From positions 27,943,395-28,007,394 of the forward strand of contig JACGWO010000004.1 of assembly GCA_034509735.1 (NCBI GenBank): DNA of 64,000 nt, written 5' to 3'. Made by a program: the position numbers and the translations under genes. Numbering within the stretch: position 1 is the first letter of the stretch; each line of letters starts with the position of its first letter. Of this stretch, positions 58,527 to 64,000 are shown one piece after another. The notes beneath the pieces are model-generated. The model did not search any database. It worked only from the letters and a program-made list of their open reading frames with translations, and had not been told where the DNA came from. Source of the stretch: Sesamum alatum. Lineage: Eukaryota > Streptophyta > Magnoliopsida > Lamiales > Pedaliaceae.

Positions 58527-60102
58527 GGGTTAATTACACTTACACCCCCTCACCTATTGTCATTTATACAAACCACCTGCCTTTTGAAAAATTACAGAAA
58601 CCACCCCTGATAGCCTTTAAAATCCAAAAATATCACTATTGAATTAGTCAAACTTTAATATAAATTTTAAAGGACCAAAATGCCCTTAGGGTGTTTTTGT
58701 AATTACCAAAAGCTAGAGGGGTTGTTAATGTAATGTTTATGATGATGAGTAATATGACCCTATATATTTTTTCATTATTTATATCAAACTTAAATTTAAA
58801 TTTAAATTATTTTATTAACTTTTTTTAATTGAATCTCTATATAAAATTACAGTTTCTAATAATTGAAATACTAAATTATTGAATTAATATATATTTCTAA
58901 AAATAGTTACTAGATTATAAGTTTAAATTAAAAAATTATCATACTTGAATACATTATTTGAAATTATTAAAATTAAAAAAAATATTTATCCTCTATTTTT
59001 ATTTATAACTAAATTTTATTAAAATTAATATATTATAATTTAAAATAATTTATGAATATTATATAAATTATATCAGAATTAGTAAAATAAATAAATTATT
59101 TATTAAAAAGATATTTTAAATTCTTTTTTTTAAAATTATCCCTCACCCCCGCTATCCCGCTTGCGCCCTTCTCGTCGCCTCCCCACCTGCGCCCGACCCC
59201 TCTTCCGCTTTCGCCCGCCTTCGTTGTCGTCCTCCTCCACCTTCGTCCACTATCTAAATATGTATGAACAAAAATAGAAACATACATTATATATGTATAA
59301 ATATATATTTTTTTTATATATGCATAAATATATATATATATATATATACATATATGTATAATTTATTAATCATAGTAAAATTTAGATACAACTAAACATA
59401 GTGGATAAATAATTTTTTAATTTTAAGAATCTAAAATCATTTATACAAGTGTGATAATTATAATTTAAATGTATAGCCTAGTAACTAAGTTTTTGTAATA
59501 TATTAATTGAATAATTTAACATTTTAATTATTAAAGTGTGTAATTTATGTAAAGATTCAATAAAAATATAGTTAATAAAATTATCTAAACTTAAATTTAA
59601 GTTTGATATAATTTATTAATTTTAGTTATAAATACAAATAGAGGATATATAATTTTTTAATTTTAAAAATCTAAAATATTTATACAAGTGAATAATTATA
59701 ATTTAAATGTACAACATAGTAACTAACTTTATAAATATATATTAATTGAATAATTTAATATTTCAATTATTAATTTCATATAGAGATTCAATTAAATAAA
59801 GTTAATAAAATAATTTAAATTTAAATTTAAATTTAAGTTTGATATAAATAATAAAAAAATATATGGGGTCATATTACTCATCCTCATAGACATTACATTA
59901 ACACCCCTCTACCTTTGACAACTACAGAGACACCCCTAAGGACATTTTTGTCCTTCAAAATTTATATTAAAGTTTGATCAAGTCAATAAGGGTATTTTTT
60001 GGATTTTAAAGACTGTCAGGGGTAGTTTTTGTAATTTTTCAAAAGACAGGAGTTGTTTGTATAAATAAACAATAAGTGAGGGAGTATAAATGTAATTATC
60101 CC
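58527..60102. mobile_element. Mutator-like long-TIR element with GC-rich core
   Basis: It starts GGGTTAATTACACTTACACC and ends with the inverse type TAAATGTAATTATCCC. The arms are complementary for roughly 300-400 bp, including CTTTTGAAAAATTACA and TTAAATTTAAATTTAAAT. It is flanked by the identical 9-mer TATAAATAA (58518-58526 and 60103-60111). At 59140-59260 a C-rich island (CCCGCT, GCGCCC, CGCCT words) stands out in otherwise very AT-rich DNA and is open on the minus strand as an Arg/Gly-rich peptide. It could be a captured host fragment. Confidence 0.92.
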
Positions 60103-60111
60103 TATAAATAA

Positions 60112-60600
60112 TATAGAGAGACATGTTTCCATCAAACCTTGACTAAAAAAAACACACACACAAATTAAACCGACAGGGATGCATCATATTTATTGATAAA
60201 AGAACAAAAGTAACCCCCCTCCCCCAACCACCATAAAAGCAAAATGCCAATTATATTTATTCTCAAATCGGACTAACCGGCATCTGATCTGTCGATTGTC
60301 TGACAACTCCAAGCAAGATCAAGCCACGTGGCACAGATAAGTGGGTACATTTGCTCTATAAATACATTCAACCACTTTACTTATTGGTATGTCATTTATT
60401 ACTTTCATACCATCATTAAATACTTTCACCCAACCTCGAGCTGACTTAATTATCGAAGGATTTTTGCTGGAAATCACCCAATGAACCTAACGATCTTTTC
60501 TTTTCTATTTGAACTATCCTCAAGACAAACTCGATCTCCTACCCACATCACAAACTTCGATAATATATTTCTTTTTTTTTTTCCATAAAGAAGAGGCGGA
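60112..60600. other. unassigned, no gene seen
   Basis: Includes a TATA-like CTATAAATACATTC at 60356 preceded by CCACGTGGC, resembling an LTR or promoter fragment, but no downstream gene or second LTR copy was found. Confidence 0.35.
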
Positions 60601-62190
60601 AATAGGACAACTATCAAATAGAGCACGTTCTTCTGAACGTGACCACAGAATCATATCCAATCAACTTTTCTACCGTATTTTCCATCTTCGAATCTTATTC
60701 AGTCTCGAAAGAACTTTGGTATTTACCAGTCATAAGAATGGTTTGGATATTTAGGCACTTAGAATATTGAAGATTATTTTACCTAATTTAGTTAGAAAAA
60801 AATAAAAAGTTTGATTAAGATTGGCATGTTGGTCTTGGTTAGACAACATTTTTAGATTGGTGTTGGAGCTTTTGCTAGCAAAATATTAAATTTATGTTTG
60901 TGTCCTTTTAGTATATATCCCTTCAAATTATACTTAGAGAATAGCTTTATGACATATTATATATATGTATGGAAAATAAAATATTAATTTAAAATAAAAG
61001 ATCCATTTTCTTGTGCTTATAAAAAAGGGTAAGCTTATGAGCTTAATGAATCTTGTAAATTAATTCAGGCTGCATTTGGATTGAAAGATTTTTTACTTAG
61101 GTGAATGATTTCGAATAAGGGTTTAATTGACTTTCACTATAAAAAAAAGGATTATTCCCTACATTATGAATCATCATCGCCCAAAAATGGTAGTAAGTCA
61201 ATATTATCTACCACAATCAGACAAAATTGATGAGAAACTTAAATATTGGCCTCGCAAGCATAAACAAGGGCTAATAGCCGTTGCGCAGCCGTGGTTAATT
61301 TATATCCACCATGATTTTTTACTTTTAGTCATGATAATTAATCATAGTGAAAAACCACATTTCTTTTAGTGGATCTATAGACTTGAAATATTGACAAAAT
61401 ATAGTTCAACATAAAAGTTTAAAAACTTGAAATCGTTTTACGTCATGAAATTGTCCAAACAAGTTTAGTAATTTTGTTATTATAAGTTTGAAATCTTCAA
61501 CTACAAATCAATCGATTTTGATCCAAACACGACATTTAGAATCATGTTCAATCATCTTTTCAAAGTCTTTTCTATCATCGAATCTGATTCAGTGGAAAAA
61601 AGATTTCGATATTGTCATCCATGTATATATATTACAAGTGTCCTGAAATCCAGGAATAATTTATATAATGATGGTAACATTTTCTAGAGTGTATGTGTAA
61701 TTTTTTTAAAATTAGGAGTGATTTGTGTAAATAATATTGATATTTCTATTGGTTTAGATCATAAATTTATAAGAAAGTAAATATAATTATCCCAATAAAA
61801 CATTAATTCAGAATAAAAGATTCATTTTCTTCTGATTATCAAAAAGGGTAAGGTTATGGGCTTAATGCATCTTGTAAATCAATGCAGGCTGCATTTGGAT
61901 CGAAAAATTTTTTTATTTAAGGGTTTTAATTGGCTTTGTAGACTTGAAATATTGAAAAAATATAGTTTAAACTAAATTTTTAAAGATTTGAAATCGATTC
62001 ACAGCATGCAATTGTCTAATCAAGTTCAGTAAATTTATTATTCCAAATTTGAAATCTTTAACTACAAATCAATTTATTTTGATTCAAACACGACAATGTT
62101 CAATCATCCTTTCAAAGTCTTGTCTATTATGGAATCGGAATCAATCTGAAAAAGATTTCGATATTATCATCCACGTATAAATATTACGAG
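60601..62190. repeat. segmental tandem repeat, up to three copies
   Basis: The block 60970-61635 recurs in shortened form at 61797-62175; both carry AGGCTGCATTTGGAT, GACTTGAAATATTGA, CTACAAATCAAT and AAAGATTTCGATATT in the same order. The tail of the block also occurs at about 60640-60735 (TCTTCGAATCTTATTCAGTC). A relic of the 904-1163 MITE family lies between copies (61665-61792). Short ORFs here are not convincing genes. Confidence 0.7.
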
Positions 62191-62616
62191 AGTGGTCCGA
62201 AATTCAGTAGAATAATTTGAATATGGTCAAAGAGAAAAGAGGTAAAAATCTTCTATGTTTGTGACATTATGGTTCATCTTGGTATGCGACTAATATTTTT
62301 TTTTTTTTTTTTTTGTCTTTTTTAGTATCTCTCTTTAAGTTAGTTTTATTTCATTATAAAACAAAATTTTACCAAAAAAATTAAAGAAAAATGCCTAATT
62401 TATATAGAAAAAATTACAATTTCAGTCTTGTAAATACCGAGAGATAGCAATTTTGGTCCTATTGAAATTATTTTTGATAATTTGGTTTTGTAATTAAAAT
62501 ATAATAAGACAATTGCAGACTGAAAGCGAGGAGTGGAGTGGAGTGGCCCTGTGCGGACTAGAAGCGAGGAGTGGCCATATGCGGACAGGAACCGCAGAGT
62601 GGAGTAGACTTCTCGA

Positions 62617-62972
62617 GGAAAAGTCGTATTTTTGGTGTCATATATCAGGGTATTTTTCAATTTAGTCTCATTTATTACGATTTTTTCACGTTACATTCCA
62701 TAATTTGAAAATTTTGTTAACTTTAGTCCTCACGTGCATTTTTTGTTCAATAATTGACGGAGAAAGACGGCTTCTTCAGAAGTTCCCTTAGTTCGGCACG
62801 TGCCCCCATAGGAACCTGCTACGTATGGCTCCGTTACCATTGGATAAAAATGCATGTAAGGACTAAAATTGAGCAAATTTTAAAGTTATTAAATGCAATG
62901 TGAGAAAATCATAACATATGAGACTAAATCAAAAAATGTCCTAACATATGGTACCAAAAATACAATTTTCCC
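62617..62972. mobile_element. Mutator-like MITE with near-exact 9-bp TSD
   Basis: The left arm GGAAAAGTCGTATTTTTGGT and the reverse of the right arm GGGAAAATTGTATTTTTGGT pair over about 125 bp. The flanks acttctcga (62608-62616) and acttctcaa (62973-62981) agree at 8 of 9. Just to its left (62518-62600) is a GC-richer patch with repeated GAAGCGAGGAGTGG and GTGCGGAC words. Confidence 0.82.
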
Positions 62973-62981
62973 ACTTCTCAA

Positions 62982-63639
62982 CGATTGCGAGGACCACATT
63001 TGCTCAATGCTTCTTATCCGGCGTTGCTTTTGGATCTTTGGTTTGTTGTATTTTGTACAACTTATTGACTTTATAATAAAATTTATATTTTAAAAAAAAT
63101 GAAAATAATACTAATCGAAAAATTTATAAATTAATCGAAAAGTACATGTATTGTGCACGTGACATGTTTAATTTTTAAAATTTTCAACGGTATTCAACCA
63201 AATACAAATTGTATTCGATGGCTTAATATTTTCATTAAGACAACTTTGTCGTTTTCAAATAAAAATCGAGCTTGAATCAAATTTGAAAATATTTGTCATC
63301 CAAAAAAAATAAAATAAAATTCAAACTTAGGAATCAAGCACAAATAAAATTTATTAATTTACCCCGAATCAAATACTAAGAATTTTTACCAATAAAATCT
63401 AGAATATAAAAGCAAAAAAGTATGATAGAAGCAAAGTATATATCTTGTGCATTAGCAACAGTTTTCCTAGTTTGGGTAGCCACAAATTCTTCCTGGCCGG
63501 TGAATAATGAAATTCATTCACCAATTATATACAGTTGTATGACGTATCAAACTTGACGTCAAGTGGCTTATGTAACTATGTACCACGAGAAGATAATTGT
63601 TCAAGAATATGTGGCCTCTATTTAAAACAAACGATCTAT
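62982..63639. other. AT-rich intergenic, no gene seen
   Basis: No coding region, RNA gene or clear repeat recognised. Confidence 0.5.
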
Positions 63640-63981
63640 GGGGGTAAATTATAGCCCTCTCTTATGAGTTTTGGCAAAATTATGAATATTCGGTCGTTGT
63701 TCGGGAACCTTTTATAAGGGTGGAGATGGGGCTCCTCACATTCATTAACGTGTGGGAAGATGTATAAGGGTAGTTTGATTAGAAATGATTTGTTTGACCT
63801 GCAATAATTTAGTAATAAGTTACCAGGGTAAATATGGATTTTCATGCAATTTTTTTTGCTAAATATTAGCAAATTTCATAATTTTGACTAGTGAAGGAAT
63901 CTATTTATTGGATGAAAATAAACATCACTGGTACTAAATGTAATCTTTCAGACCTCAGGAGGGTCTACATGTAATTACACC
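63640..63981. mobile_element. probable Mutator-like MITE
   Basis: The left end GGGGTAAATTATAGCCC and the reverse of the right end AGGTGTAATTACATGTAGACC are related, followed in both arms by CCTC and GAG blocks and by CAAAATTATGAA. The window ends 19 bases later and the TSD was not resolved. Confidence 0.45.
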
Positions 63982-64000
63982 TGATCCAGGTCTAAGATAG

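Noticed and set aside
60340..60380. TATA-like CTATAAATACATTC after a CACGTGG box
   Set aside because: It looks like a promoter or LTR fragment, but no gene or LTR pair follows, so no promoter is annotated.
1..64000. CRISPR arrays, operons, riboswitches
   Set aside because: This is plant nuclear DNA; the regular repeats seen are tandem or transposon-derived, with no spacer-repeat pattern.

Overview
This is a stretch of plant nuclear DNA. It is AT-rich, intron-rich and crowded with plant transposon families (Mutator, hAT, PIF/Harbinger, CACTA, Helitron, Ty1/copia, LINE, Tc1/mariner MITEs). The real genes are dicot-type: a GUX-family glucuronosyltransferase, the chloroplast import protein TIC22 with plant splice sites, and a small EF-hand protein. 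I infer an asterid-like dicot, possibly Lamiales; the sequence alone does not fix the species. Everything was read by eye, so repeat edges outside exact target-site duplications (TSDs) are approximate.

Layout. 0-3 kb: MITEs, a tRNA-Arg(CCU) gene (+), and the first two exons of a GUX-like gene (-) whose catalytic exons are not in the window. 3-7.2 kb: non-coding inverted-repeat elements and a 1-kb hAT-like element with a GC-rich core. 7.8-12.2 kb: a complete eight-exon TIC22 gene (-) with a TGGGCC-rich promoter; exon 1 carries a one-base excess in a G run that breaks the frame. 12.2-16.5 kb: AT-rich DNA with a 240-bp mini-Helitron, a second Helitron end, a SINE-like unit and an old tandem array. 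16.6-21.3 kb: decayed PIF/Harbinger pieces interrupted by a 1.5-kb Mutator-type element with an exact 9-bp TSD. 21.3-32.5 kb: a nested pile, in which a dead MuDR-type transposon contains a 1.28-kb inverted-repeat element and a 5.8-kb hAT element, and the hAT contains a 2.2-kb solo LTR. 32.5-40 kb: AT-rich DNA with several Mutator-type foldback elements. 40.7-41.1 kb: an intact EF-hand gene. 41.5-47.5 kb: a dead Ty1/copia element carrying an Emigrant-like MITE, apparently inside an older inverted-repeat element. 48.3-53.85 kb: a dead LINE with a poly(A) tail. 54.5-64 kb: a hAT MITE, a CACTA terminus with its last exon, and further Mutator-type and tandem repeats.

Only three protein genes look host-derived (GUX-like fragment, TIC22, EF-hand protein), plus one tRNA. 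They are not functionally linked. The dominant story is transposon nesting. Many short elements share a terminus close to GG(G/A)T(A/T)AATTACA; exact or near-exact 9-bp duplications flank several of them, and three larger elements carry GC-rich cores or a zinc-knuckle remnant that look like captured or residual coding sequence.
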